A stretch of DNA of 38,506 nt from assembly GCA_022560025.1 (NCBI GenBank), contig JAFISE010000079.1, positions 1 to 38,506 of the forward strand, in the 5' to 3' direction. The position numbers and the translations under genes were made by a program. Under the pieces are notes generated by a model. That model worked only from the letters and a program-made list of their open reading frames with translations. It made no database searches and had not been told where the DNA came from. Positions 1-11,192 of this stretch are shown one piece after another (position 1 is the stretch's first letter; each line of letters opens with the position of its first letter). This DNA comes from Stagonosporopsis chrysanthemi (lineage: Eukaryota; Ascomycota; Dothideomycetes; Pleosporales; Didymellaceae).

Positions 1-341
1 TTTTAAAGACTTTAAAAAACTCTGCCTTAAAGTATCTAAGTAGCACTATCTCTAGGTAAATATACTAATACTAAAGAACTTTAAGTTAGTATTAAGCTAC
101 ATAATTAAGAACTTTAAGCTTTATGTTCTATATATCTTGCTTATAGATATACGCCTTTTTATTTTCTTAGAAGATATAACTAGCAAGCTTAGAGAAGATA
201 CTAATAGTATTAATAGTAAGAAGTAGCTAGACGTTATTTAGGCTGTAGCAGATAAATATTGTGCAAAGTTATTAAAATACTACGTAAGAATAAGTAGAGA
301 TTAAGGTTTTTTTTTTAGTTATATAATAATTCTAGACTCTA
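1..341 (+). pseudogene. RIP-decayed hAT transposase, middle part (continues off the left edge)
   Basis: AT-rich DNA with no open frame, but one frame (about 150-340) still reads like protein, with stops only where CAG/CAA/TGG-type codons would have decayed. It gives tracts such as AVADKYCAKLLKYY and, just before position 340, ILDS. In hAT transposases an ILDP-type motif lies in the catalytic region upstream of the dimerisation domain. The pogo element at 342 interrupts the codon after ILDS, and the hAT dimerisation domain reappears at 2,860-3,075 on the same strand, so both pieces belong to one element whose N-terminal part lies left of the window. The assignment of this piece rests mainly on that downstream domain. 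It cannot encode a protein now. Confidence 0.55.
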
Positions 342-384
342 CCGTGCACGGACAACCAACGCCCGGCGGCAACCAACGCCCCGG
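342..384 (+). repeat. Left terminal inverted repeat of pogo element
   Basis: 43 bp identical to the reverse complement of 2,435-2,477. Identity ends abruptly inside: GTACCCC follows on the left and ATAACCA on the right copy read inward. It begins directly after the TA target duplication. Confidence 0.95.
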
Positions 385-429
385 GTACCCCATCATCCCA
401 CCAAATTCGACGCGTGATAACTCAACACC

Positions 430-2325
430 ATGGACGAAATTGATGCTGCGCTTGCAGAGATAGATAGTTTGAAGCCTGGAGAAGAGTTCTCATATACTCA
501 AATCGCGAAAAAACATGGTGTTGATTGCTTAACGTTGGCGCGTCGCCACTAACGCGTGCAGGTCCCTCGCAACGTTGCCAACTCCAACCAGGCCAAACTC
601 AACCCACAACAAGAGGAGGAACTTATAAAGTATATAGAAGAGCTTGCAGAGCGTCGCACAGCACCTACAAGAGAGATGATACAAAATTTCGCGTCGAAGG
701 TTGCCCAAACTCCCTGCTCCGATAGGTGGGTTACGCGGTTCCTCAACCGTTACCAACACCTACTCACTATCCAATGGGTGACCGGCATGGATTCCAATCG
801 CCACAACGCTGAGTCTGGAGCAAAGTACCGTCTCTACTTTGATCTTCTGCATGAGAAGATTGCCAAATACAACTTAGAACCTACTCACACATACAATATG
901 GATGAGAAGGGCTTCGCGATCGGGGTGCTGGGTAGGACGAAACGAGTCTTCACAAAGCGTCAATGGGAGAAGAAGGAGGTCAGGCAGGCTCTTCAAGATG
1001 GTAACCGCGAGTGGGTGAGCCTATTAGGGTGTATTTGTGCAGATGGTACTGCACTGCCTCCAGGCATCATATTTGCGTCCAAAAACTCCACCATCCAGGC
1101 GAGGTGGGTAGCCGAAATCGACCCAGAAACGCATCTAATTCACGTCACCTCGTCGCCTACTGGTTGGACTAACGATAGTATTGGTTTAGCCTGGCTCACA
1201 CAGGTTTTTGATCGCTATACGAAGCAAAAGGCACGACGAAAGTACCGTCTCTTAATAGTAGACGGCCACGGTAGCCACCTGACTCGAGAATTTCTTGAGT
1301 ATTGTCATCAGAATCGGATCATAGTCGCTATACTACCACCTCACTCAACCCAGACGCTGCAGCCACTAGATGTGGTATGCTTCAAGCTGCTCTCATCCAA
1401 CTATAGTTATGAGCTGTCCAACCACCTCCAAGAGTCTCAAGGCCTATCTCTAATTGAAAAGGCTGATTTCCTACGTCTATTTTGGCCTGCTTGGGTATCT
1501 ACCTTCACTAAATCGTTGGTTTTGAGTGCCTTCACAGCAACTGGTATCTCACCACTTGACCCCGACGTTATACTCGATAGGTTCCGCCACACCACACCAG
1601 ATCGCTCGCCATTAACCTCATCTGGTTCCTCAGCATACAGCGCAGATGAGTGGTTAAAGGCCTGCTCTTTATTGCGTGGTGTGGTGAAGGATCCACGATG
1701 TAGAGGCGCGCGGAAGCTGGGTCAAACTATCCACCACCTATCAATCCAAAATGAGCTACTCAACACTGAGGTAGAAGACCTGCGCAAGGCTCTGCACCGT
1801 CGAAAGAAGCAGCGGAAGCAGCCAAATAAGCAGCTACCGCTGCCACTCAACCAGGAGTATCACGGTGGTGCGATGATATGGTCTCCTCAAGCCTTCCGAG
1901 TAGCGCGCAATCAAACGGCTCAACAAGCAGCAGAAGAAGAAGAAGAAGAGCGTAAAAAAGCAGAGATGAAGGAGTTGAAAGCTGCTAATAAGCGTTACAA
2001 CGATATAATCAAAGAAGAGAAGCGGGTGCAGCGGCTGAGAGAGAAGGAGGAGCGAGCCCAGGCCAAAGCTGTGAAGGACGCCGAAGTAGCAGAACGCAAG
2101 GCTGAAAGAGAGCGTCAGAAGCAAGCTCACGACGCTGAAAAAGCTATGAATTTGCCTAAAACAGGCAAGCGAAAGGCCTCACAGTCTGCAGCACCTAGAA
2201 AGAAGCAGAATCGTGGTGGTGTGGCTGCAGATAGTAGACCTATCGCTCGTGAGCGTTCCCCAACCCCTCCACCTACATACAACCGCCGCGGTCGCAAAAT
2301 CGCTCCACCAAAAAGATTTAGGTAG
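430..2325 (+). pseudogene. pogo-family DDD transposase with one early in-frame stop
   Basis: Cuts and pastes the element by binding its inverted repeats. From ATG 430 the frame runs 40 codons, meets TAA at 550-552, and then stays open to 2,325. The second part alone gives 589 aa if an ATG-less or downstream start is used. Visible features, numbered from 556: CENP-B-type helix-turn-helix (about 32-70, ending RWVTRFLNRY); catalytic Asp in YNMDEKGF (116), LLIVDGHGSH (236) and LQPLDVVCF (272), so a DDx35D spacing; a basic coiled-coil tail (about 460-589) ending in a lysine/arginine-rich stretch suited to nuclear import. The stop lies in the N-terminal psq-like helix-turn-helix (MDEIDAALAEID start, AKKHGV). 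It may be a C-to-T change of a CAA codon. Alternatively the stop may be spliced out: CACTAAC followed by GCAG at 547-560 looks like an intron end, with only weak donors upstream. Confidence 0.85.
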
Positions 2326-2434
2326 CAAAGTCTGTCGCATAGGTCTATAGATCACTCCACCGAAAATCCTCACGATTTTATCCATTGTGTGTGGCTCAAT
2401 AACCTCATTTTGGTGATACCCAGCAGGTGGTTAT

Positions 2435-2477
2435 CCGGGGCGTTGGTTGCCGCCGGGCGTTGGTTGTCCGTGCACGG
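2435..2477 (-). repeat. Right terminal inverted repeat of pogo element
   Basis: Exact inverted copy of 342-384, followed by the second TA of the target duplication (2,478-2,479). Identical ends indicate a recent or still mobilisable copy. Confidence 0.95.
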
Positions 2478-2479
2478 TA

Positions 2480-3080
2480 TATAAAAGCTTACTACTAATA
2501 AAGTACTATTATTATAGTTTATTATTATAGCTAAATACTAATAGGATCTAGAATAAGTTGTAAGAAGTTTATTATAAGTATACTTACTATTAAGAATTTT
2601 TAGACTATCTAGACTACTATAATAGTACTAAGACTAGAGGTAATAGCCTAGTTTTAAACACTATCCTAAGGCAATTATTAAAGAGTAAATAGTTTTGTAA
2701 GCTAGCTATACTAATTTAATTATAGTTAGTAAGCTTTTCTATATATAGTTAAAGTTTAACTTTTAATATAGATAAGAATATAGGCCTAACTAGATTTAAA
2801 AGAGACTCTTATCTAAGAATACTCTGTATTCTATTAGGCAATAGCTTTAATATCTTAGAGTAGTAGAAGTTAAACAAAGCTTCTTATCCTTATCTTGCAC
2901 AAGTTATAAAAGATATTCTAGCAGTACCTATCTTATAAGTAGAAGTAAAGCAAGTATTTAATACTACTAGAGACGTGCTTAGAGATTAGAGGCACAGACT
3001 TTCTGCCTAAGCTATCTAAGAGATTATAATCCTAAAGGATTTAATATTCTTAGAAGCTATAGTAGAAGATAATACTCTAC
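2480..3080 (+). pseudogene. RIP-decayed hAT transposase, C-terminal dimerisation domain
   Basis: In the frame starting near 2,879 the sequence reads YPYLAQVIKDILAVPI, then VEVKQVFNTTRDVLRD, a stop, RHRLSA, and an EIIILKDL tract. This is the order of the hAT C-terminal dimerisation domain (family pattern: P.LA..A.DILSIP....VERVFS.ARD...RRRL....I..L..LK). The stops fall where arginine or glutamine codons are expected, as C-to-T and G-to-A decay would produce. Together with 1-341 it is the host element of the pogo insertion. No terminal inverted repeat could be located downstream; the right end lies somewhere before the copia element at 3,785. Confidence 0.75.
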
Positions 3081-3784
3081 TCTATAATAAGATAGATAAT
3101 CTTCTTAAGTTACCTACTTATATTAGGCTAGTAGGTAAGATTAGAATTAATATTAAGAGCAAGATAAAGATATTAAAAAAGCTAGCCTATCTACTCTTTT
3201 ACAAAGAAAACAGCAGCTATAGAAAAAAGTAAAGCCTATATAATATAGAGAGTAGCTGTTATTAATAACTATAATAACTAGTTATTTAATATATAGAAAA
3301 TTTAAACTAAAATTACTAAACTTAATAATAAAATTATATAACTATTCTAAATTAAGAAATATAGTTAAGCTACTATACTATAATTATATTAGTATAGATA
3401 TAACCCTGCTAGGTACCTTAAACTTAACTTTAACCTAGGTCTGTGCAACTTAACTTCTAGCTCTACCTATACTAGAGGTACTTTTACCTAACCCCTACTC
3501 TTAGCCTGTATAACTTCTACTCTACTACTACTTCTAAATCTATACGACCTTAACCTTACTCTTACTTACTACTAGGTACTCTGTACTTATTTACTAGCCT
3601 AGATAAACTATAGAACTAGATCTTTACTATTCCTATAGGTCTTATATAAAAGAATACTTTAAAACTATCTATCTAAACTCTATAGAGACTTTTTTTCTTA
3701 TACCTAGAAGCTTAGAAAAGGCTATACTAAAGAGTAGTTAGAAGATAGATCTAAGATAGGTAGTTGTTAGATAGTATAAAGTAG
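3081..3784. other. Decayed AT-rich DNA, probably hAT 3' flank
   Basis: About 700 bp with the same mutated composition and no open frame. No motif recognised. It ends at AGTAG (3,780-3,784), the left copy of the copia target duplication. Confidence 0.5.
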
Positions 3785-4028
3785 TGTTACAAGCTTAGCT
3801 AGTTAGCTTAAGCTTAATTAGATAGCTTACCTATTAGGTGCTTATTTATTTAGCTTACTACTAAGAAGCTCTAAGCTTCTTGCTTAAGTACTTACGTGCG
3901 CAGCTTAGCTACAAACATATAACTACTAAATATTTCCTTTATATATAATAATATCTTGTTTAATCTATAGTAAAGGTACTAATTAATTAATTTAATTACT
4001 AGAGTAGAGTCCTATAAGCTTAATAACA
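3785..4028 (+). repeat. 5' LTR of copia element
   Basis: 244 bp beginning TGTTAC and ending TAATAACA, matching 10,947-11,192 almost along its whole length. Differences between the two copies are mostly C/T and G/A, as expected when each copy was mutated separately. The sequence after its end (GTTATAAGCC) is where a tRNA primer-binding site would be, but it is too altered to name the tRNA. Confidence 0.93.
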
Positions 4029-5099
4029 GTTATAAGCCTAGCTTCCTAAGTATAGTAAATCTCTCTACACACTTAGTATTAAGCTTGTTAGATGCTACTC
4101 TAACACTCTAATTAAATTTTTACACTATTTATTCTATACTACTAGGCTACCTACAAAATACGTTATAAATAAGCTTGCGCTCTATAGCAGTGCTGTACTA
4201 GGGGCTAATAGAGCTTATTAGCTTAAGACTAGAAGCAACTAGCCTAGTTAGTATATCTAACTAACCTAGAACGCGTAGCTTAGAAACGTGTAAGAGCTTA
4301 TTAACCTAGATAGTCTTACAGCACCTAGTATCTATAAAGGCGCTCTTTGTCTACTAAAAGAGAGCTCTATAACAGCTTATCTTACTAACTTTAACAGCAC
4401 AGATTAAGCTACTTTCTTAGTAGAGACAGGCTCTACCTAAATAACGCGTAGTTAAGTAACAGCCTAAGCCTAGTTAAGCTCTAAGTAATACACTTAAGAG
4501 CTTGCTAAATATAAAATTAAAGTAAGTAAGTAGGTATTAAAGGCAAAGTGCTTATAAAAGCTATAGAACTAAGTTAATATAATAGTTAAGCTAGCAATTA
4601 TATTAGCTATAACAGTGTAGCTTGTTAATAAAGGTAAAACTTCTTTCTAAGCTCTTATTATAGAGTTAAAGAAGAAGTTTAAGCTAACAAGCAGCAGCCT
4701 GCTTACCTAGCTGTACGCAGAGTACTGTGCACACCTTAGAGCAGCTTGTTAGAAACAAGTAGCTTTCTAAGAATAGTTCTAAAAATAGAACCTACTTTAC
4801 TTCTAAGCTAAGTTATATAAGCTCTTAGAAGTAAGTAGAGAGCTTGCTACTTAGGACTTTCTAAAAGCAATTACTTATAAGATTATACTAGAATAAGGTT
4901 ATATAATATACTAAAAGATTATCTTAAATAGTGTTCTAAAGCTCTTTATACTTATACTTAACTAGATAGCTAAGGTATTTAGTATATTAATGCACAAGCA
5001 TATAATAAAAGTAAGAAAAGATAACCTTAGTATTTTTACTACCTTTAAAAGCTGCTTAGATAGTGCTCTAGCGCTTAGAGTGCCTTAGGGCGGCCTAAG

Positions 5100-6950
5100 C
5101 AGCTTAGAAGAGCACTAAGGCTATTCTTGCCTATACAAGTCTTAAGGCTATAAGTATAAGTAGAAACCTACTAAGTGTTAGACTCTTAAGGCAGCTTTAG
5201 GTAAGAAGAGTAATTAGAGAATAATAGAAAAGCGCTGCTTAGATATTATCTAGAAGCTTAACTTAAACAAGTTTAAAAATCTTAAGCAAGCTATTAAGCA
5301 ACTTAGCTAAGGCGCTAAAGCTCTACTAGCTCTAGCACTAATTATTGCTAGTACTATAAAGGTAGTAAAGTTCTCTAGTAATATCTAAGCTGCTTTAATA
5401 GACTTTAAGATAATAAGCAAGCTTATAGACCTATAAGTAAGTGTATATATAAAAGTATACAATGTTATAGATTTTAGTATATACTTACTTTTTAATAGTA
5501 CTATTTTAGATAATAGAGTAGCTACGCACCTTGTAAACAGCGCTAAGCTACTAGTGCCTAGCACCTTCTACCTAGCTTTAAAGGTAGAGACAGTAAAAGC
5601 AAGTACTTAAGTATTTTCTATTACTAGCTAAAGAGTATATTTGTTTAAAAACACGCTCTACAGAAAGCACAGACTACACATAGATAACCTACTTTTACAA
5701 GATATAGTTATAGTAAAAAGATTCTATATAAATATTATCTTAAAAGCTTATTTAAATAGTAAAGGTCTTTAGTACCTTAGCTTTAACTTTACACTCTGCG
5801 TAAGTTACTTAAACAAACTAAGATTAAGCATTATATATACAACTTTTAAGCACACTTTTAGCTTTACTTTCTTTAAATATAAGCTACTTTCTACTTATAT
5901 ACTAAATCTAGTAAACACTGTAATACTTAAACAATCTTATACTACTTACTTAAAAAGCTTAGATAAGAACTTCTAGTACAAACAAGCTAGCTACCTAGGC
6001 CTAGAAGCTCTTTAAGCCTTAGTAAAGAGAGCGCGTAGTGTGTATATAAGTAGAACAGCTTAAAAAGACTGCTAACACTGTGTAATTGTATATACTAAAC
6101 AGGTAGTAAGCTAAAGAAAGTGTAAGAAGCCTAGGTAACTATTTTAAAGAGTAAGTTAAGACCTATTTAATATACTTCTAAGCTATAGTAACAAGTTATA
6201 AATTCTTTTAATTAAGAAGTACTATAGTAAAAAGCTCTTTATATACTACTTACAAGGCAAGATGCTTATAAAGATTCTACACGTTTTTATAAACTTTACA
6301 CACTAAGTACTTACTTAGTTTAAGCTTAAAATTTGCAAGATTACTTAGAATAATAATATTATAATAGTACTGTAGCATAGAAGCTCTGTATACAAGCACT
6401 AGGCGCTTAAAGAAGGTATTAAAATAAAGGTTACTCTACTTTATATATATAAGCTAAATAGCAGCCTAGAAAGAGCTAGTTAAGAGATAATAACAAAATT
6501 AATAAAGATAGCAAGTAGTACTAACTTACTTTAGAAGCTCTAGCTAGAAGTTATAGAAGCTGCTGTATAGCTATATAATATAAGCCTATCTTATACAAAC
6601 AAGCTGTATAGCTCTAACAAGCAGCTTAATTAGTAGTTTACTTAGTATTTTTACTAGTACACGCCTAAGCTTGTAAGAAAGGTAATAGCTAATCTTAGGC
6701 CTAATTAAAGCAGTGTTTATACTTACAGCTACTGTGCGTATCTTTTAAACAAAAAACAAGCAGCTAGATATAATAGAAAAAGCTTTAAAGTTACTTTATA
6801 GAGCTATATTAGTTACTTTATTAGTTATTAAGCTTTTAATATATACTGTATATAGGTTCTTTAACTTAACTAGGTAATTACAATGCACAATATAATATTT
6901 AACAAAGAGCTTTTTTATAGCAAGAATAATAAAGAACTATTAATTCTTAT
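5100..6950 (+). pseudogene. copia gag zinc knuckle, protease and integrase remnants
   Basis: Near 5,128 a frame reads C-L-Y-K ... HxxxxC-like spacing with several stops, consistent with a decayed CCHC knuckle. At 5,497-5,560 the frame reads STILDNRVATHLVNSAKLL: the ILDSGA-type active site of copia aspartic protease with Ser-Gly changed to Asn-Arg (DNR at 5,509-5,517). At about 5,640-5,780 comes LFKNTLYRKH, the pre-integrase region, then YLGLEAL near 5,990, as in the segment before the copia integrase core. The core itself is too damaged to place the catalytic residues. Confidence 0.7.
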
Positions 6951-7779
6951 AGTAAAAGTAAGTAAGCTTATTAAAATTCTCTATAAACCTAGTAAGATAT
7001 TTAATATAAGAGAAGTAATTAAGCTTCTTATTATATAGGCAGTAGATCTATTGCTTAAAACGCTTACTAAGCAACAGCTTAGAAGTAAAGCTGTGCAGAA
7101 ACCTTAATTACTAAAGAGCTAATCTAGTAAAGAGAGAGCTGCTATAGTAGAAGCTGTGCATACAACTAGCTTAGCTAGTAAGTTGCTAGAGATCTGTATA
7201 GGGCGCTAAGAGATAAGCCTACTTTCTTCTAACCTAACTCTAGAACCTAAGTACTTAGAGTTAGTTAAAAAAGCTCTTGTATAAGAGATAGAGTATACTA
7301 AAAGCTTATAGAAAGTGCACTCTACTATAAAAAAAGAAAGCACACTAGTATACTCTAAAGATCTTAATTCTATAGCTAATAAGCTAAGACTTAGCTTGCT
7401 AATTGTACTTATACCTTCTTATAGTATAACAAGAGCTATAGCACTAACTACTAGCTATGTAAATTAGCTACAGTAGCTGTTATAAGCAAGCTGCTAGCTA
7501 AGAGACTATAAGTGTAATAAGCTTAGTAATAATAAAAGAGCATAGTACGCTGTAATTAACTTACTTTATAAGGTAGAAAGCTACTTATAGATACTCTAAC
7601 CTTTATTTAACTACACAAATAAACAAGAAAAGTAGTATAAAAAGCTTATTACTATATATATAGTAATAGCTGCCTTAGCTCTTAACTTTAAAAAGGAAAA
7701 CAAGCAGCGTGTATACTATAATAAGCTCTTTCTACTCTTAACAAAATAGAAAGATCTTGCTAACTACTTACTTAGAGCT

Positions 7780-9040
7780 CTATGCAAGCAGGCAGCTAAG
7801 AAAGAGATTCTCTAGCTAATACTGCTTAAAACCTAGATAGAGATAGACAGGCTAAGCTTCTTACTAAGACTTTTACTGCTTAAATAGGTCTTTATATACA
7901 AGTTTAATAAAGACAGCTATTTTCTTAAGTATAAAGCAAGGATTTATATACATAGAGATTTCTAGGCAAAGAAATTAATTAACTTAACCTATACTACAAC
8001 ACTTACTATATACTTATTTTATACTATAATAGTAATTACTGCACGCTTTAGCTTAGAGCTTTATTAGTATAATATTTCTAGTGTGTTTTTGTATACAAGC
8101 TACGTAAGCTAACTTAGTGTACTTTGTAAGCTACTTAATAGGTTTACTAAACCTAGAAAGTATATAAAGCTCTTATAAGCGCTGTATAGGCTGCGTAATT
8201 CTTTACTTCTATAGTACTAAGAGCTGTTAGCTACTCTCTAGAAGCTTAGTTTAACAGTATTAAAAAAAAAGCTGTGCCTATTCTTTAACCTAGAACACTA
8301 TATAGTACTACTATTCTATATAGACAATATTCTGCTTGCTTTTTACAAAGATAATAAAGCTACAGCTATAAAGCTTATAAGCTTGTTATAAGTAAAATAT
8401 TGTATAGAAGACTATAGTAATACAGAATAGTTCTTAAAGATTAGAATAATCTGTAATTAAGCTACTAGTACTATAATACTAGCGCACAACTCTTATATTA
8501 ACAAGGTAGTAACTAAGTTTAGTATTGCTAGAAATAGACGCTTTCTAATTATTTTATTTCTAATTAAAGAGCTTGCTAAACACACTAAGGAAGCTTTAAA
8601 ACAAGAGATTAAAGCTTACTAAGAGTGTGTTAAGAGTATACTGTACACAGTAATAATAATCTACCTAGATATAGCCTATACTACTTCCTAGCTATTATAC
8701 TACCTTACTAACCTAAGAGAAGCTTACTTTAAAGCAGCTAATTAAGTAATTAGCTACTTATATTAAACTAAGCACCTAGGTATAAGGTATAGAGCTTATA
8801 AAGGCAGCTAGCTGCTTATTTATAAAGATGCCTTATTTGCTAATAATTATAAGACTTAACAATTATCTTAGAGCTATATTGTATAGCTTTTTAAAGGTCT
8901 AATTATATAGAAGGCAGCCTAGCAAGCTACTATAACTACTTTAACTACTAAGGCAGAGTTATTAGCTTTAGAGCAAGTAGCAAAGAAGAGCATTGCTTTT
9001 AAACACTTTCTTACTAAGCTTTAGCTTAACCTAAGAGTAG
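7780..9040 (+). pseudogene. copia reverse transcriptase and RNase H remnants
   Basis: At 7,897-7,963 the frame reads YKFNKDSYFLKYKARI, the conserved copia segment before the first catalytic aspartate. At 8,311-8,360 it reads LFYIDNILLAFYKDN, in which YIDN (8,317-8,328) is the YVDD active site with a valine and an aspartate codon altered by G-to-A changes. At about 8,945-9,030 it reads TKAELLALEQVAKKS, the RNase H segment with the catalytic Glu. The order and motifs identify a Ty1/copia polyprotein. Many stops and frame breaks mean no product is made. Confidence 0.9.
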
Positions 9041-9399
9041 CTTAAGAGATCTTCTATAATAATTAGTAAATAATAAGGCTAGTTATAGAAGAAAGCAAGC
9101 AACTTACTACCTAGCTGTGCTATATAGACATACAAAATATATAGCTTAAACAAAAGTATACTAAGAGTAGCTTTAAAATTTATTATTTAAAAACAAGTAA
9201 GATATCTACTAACAAGCTTACAAAGCTGCTTTCTAAGTAGTTATATAAGTATTTTGTTAGTTACCTTAACTTATATAATATATTATAAGAAAAAAGCAAG
9301 TTAATAAGCAAAGAGAAGATTACTTAATTGTGTAAAGAGGATAAACCTCTCTTCTAGAGCAAAGCTTAATAACTAGTAAGCAGCTTACTAGGGATTTAG

Positions 9400-10946
9400 C
9401 AACCTGCTAGATGTAAGCTGCGTCTTTCTATAGTAGCTCTTATAAGCATGCCTAGCAGCAGTAATAAGCTTACTACTAGAGCTTTTATTAGACCTAACTA
9501 AGACAACTACTAGTAGTAGCTATCTCTAATTAGGTCCTTTAGGACTCTAATAGCGCTATATAGCTTAGTAATATACTATAAGCTTGTTAGCTATATGTTT
9601 ATAAAGCAATATAAGAAAGTGTATACTAAGGTAGTTATACTGCTATTAGCTAGCAGCTTGTTTATAAGCTTTATGTCTAGAAGCTTAAGAACGTTATAAC
9701 TATAAGTAATTAGTCCTAAGTTTACAAGCTCTAAACAGTATAGTATAACCTATAAAGGTACACAGAAGTAACTCTATATATAGTAAGTATACTACTTAGC
9801 TTAAAGACTAATACTAATAGTATTGCAGTACAGAGCTACCTTACTGCTAGCAAGCAGCATGTTAATATACAGCTTATACAGAATAACTTACAAGGCTCTT
9901 AGCATGTAAAAGTATAGCAGTAACAGAAGTAGAGTAGGTAGGGGCGCTATAGCAGGCGCAAGGTAGGCAGAGAGAAAGAAGAGCAAAGAAAGAAAAAAGC
10001 AGTATAAGAAGTGCCTAGAGGCTTAAAGAGCCCTTAAGGCTAGCAGACGACGTATATACGTAATTATCCTAACTCTAAAGGGCTAGAGGCAAGACAAAGT
10101 AGTAGCGCCTAGGCACGTAAGCTCTAGCTGTAATAAAGGCAGCAGTGCAGGTAGCAGCAGCACAGGTAACAGTATAGGCAGCAGTAGTAGGCGCAGTATA
10201 CACAGTATAAGTAGCTTTAGATTACTTTTTCTATTTATAATTAGCTAAAAAGTTTAAAAGAAAAAGCTAAGAGACACTTAGAAGCTTAATTAGACACTGC
10301 CTAAACGCCTAAACTAACTAAACTAACACCTATTAAGCTAAAAATAAGCAACTTAGATAGAGCTAAAAAGAGATAAAAGACTGTTTAGAGGCTAGTAGAG
10401 CTTCTAAGAGGTTGACAAGAAGCGCAAAATAGTAAGAGAAGTATACTTATAGCTATAGTAGTTAACTAAACTAGAGAAGGTTAAAATTAAGTAAGAAGCT
10501 TAATTATATACTAGCTAGACCTAGTAAAGTAAGGTTTGCTCTTACTTACCTACAACACTATGCTTTGCACAGCTATAATAAGACAGAGCAGCTTTACTTT
10601 ACTTCTAATAGAATAGAAGAAATAGTAACAATATAATAAGCTTATAAAGGTATAATTAAAAGCTCTTTAGAATAAAGCAATTAAGCTGCTTATTACCTGC
10701 CTGTATATGTAAATAGGCCTAAAAGTATATAAATGTGTAACTCTTAGTTATCTTAAATATAAACAAGCTACTAGCTAGTTACTTATATATATATTAGTTT
10801 AAATAACTTAGATTATTATATAACAATTAGACTATTATATAATAGCTTTTTTATATAGAGCTAAGAAGTTTCTTTACTTACTAAATAATTTTGCAGTTAT
10901 AGTAAGGCTATTTAGGTACTTACATACGTAATAAGCACCTAGAGAG
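9400..10946 (+). other. Long 3' interior of the copia element, possible extra decayed frame
   Basis: About 1.5 kb between RNase H and the 3' LTR. From about 9,900 to 10,250 it is less AT-rich, with repeats of GGCAGCAG/GTAGCAGCAG, and one frame reads a lysine/arginine-rich stretch (SKERKKQYKKCLEA) followed by a serine/glycine-rich tract. A second protein-like stretch with glutamine-type stops runs on to about 10,740 in another frame. This may be a third gene, a captured piece of host sequence, or a nested fragment of another transposon. I could not identify it. Confidence 0.4.
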
Positions 10947-11192
10947 TGTATTATAAGCTTAGCTAGTTAGCTTAAGCTTGATTAGATAGCTTACTTATAA
11001 GGTACTTGTTTGTTTAGCTTACTACTAAGAAGCTCTAAGCTTCTTACTTAAGTACTTACGTGCGTAGCTTAGCTACAAATATATAACTACTAAATATTTC
11101 CTTTGTATATAATAATATCTCGTCTAATCTATAGTAAAGGTACTAATTAATTAATTTAATTACTAGAGTAGAGTCCTACAAGCTTAATAACA
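10947..11192 (+). repeat. 3' LTR of copia element
   Basis: 246 bp, beginning TGTATTATAAGCTT and ending TAATAACA; aligned with the 5' LTR it has a 2-bp insertion near its start and scattered transitions. Followed by AGTAA, the second target-duplication copy. The short AGAGAG just before it may be what remains of the polypurine tract. Confidence 0.93.

Larger units (their letters stand above)
342..2477 (+). mobile_element. pogo/Fot1-type (Tc1-mariner) DNA transposon, structurally complete
   Basis: A 2,136-bp element with perfect 43-bp terminal inverted repeats (342-384 and 2,435-2,477), each starting with the palindrome CCGTGCACGG. It is flanked by TA on both sides (340-341 and 2,478-2,479), the target duplication of Tc1-mariner/pogo elements. 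It carries one transposase frame. Base composition is ordinary, with many intact TCA/CCA triplets, in contrast to the surrounding decayed DNA, so it arrived after that DNA was mutated or has escaped the process. It sits inside the hAT relic and splits its reading frame. Confidence 0.95.
3785..11192 (+). mobile_element. Full-length, RIP-decayed Ty1/copia LTR retrotransposon
   Basis: 7,408 bp between target duplications AGTAG (3,780-3,784) and AGTAA (11,193-11,197), which differ by one G-to-A change. LTRs start TGTTA/TGTAT and end TAACA. Internal order is gag-type zinc knuckle, protease, integrase region, reverse transcriptase, RNase H, all on the plus strand; integrase before reverse transcriptase defines copia rather than gypsy. 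All frames are shattered by TAA/TAG stops, so it is dead. About 1.5 kb lie between RNase H and the 3' LTR, more than a simple 3' UTR needs. Confidence 0.93.

Noticed and set aside
3785..11192. Pair of 245-bp direct repeats considered as a CRISPR-like or segmental duplication signal
   Set aside because: They are LTRs: TG..CA ends, 5-bp target duplication and copia polyprotein remnants between them.
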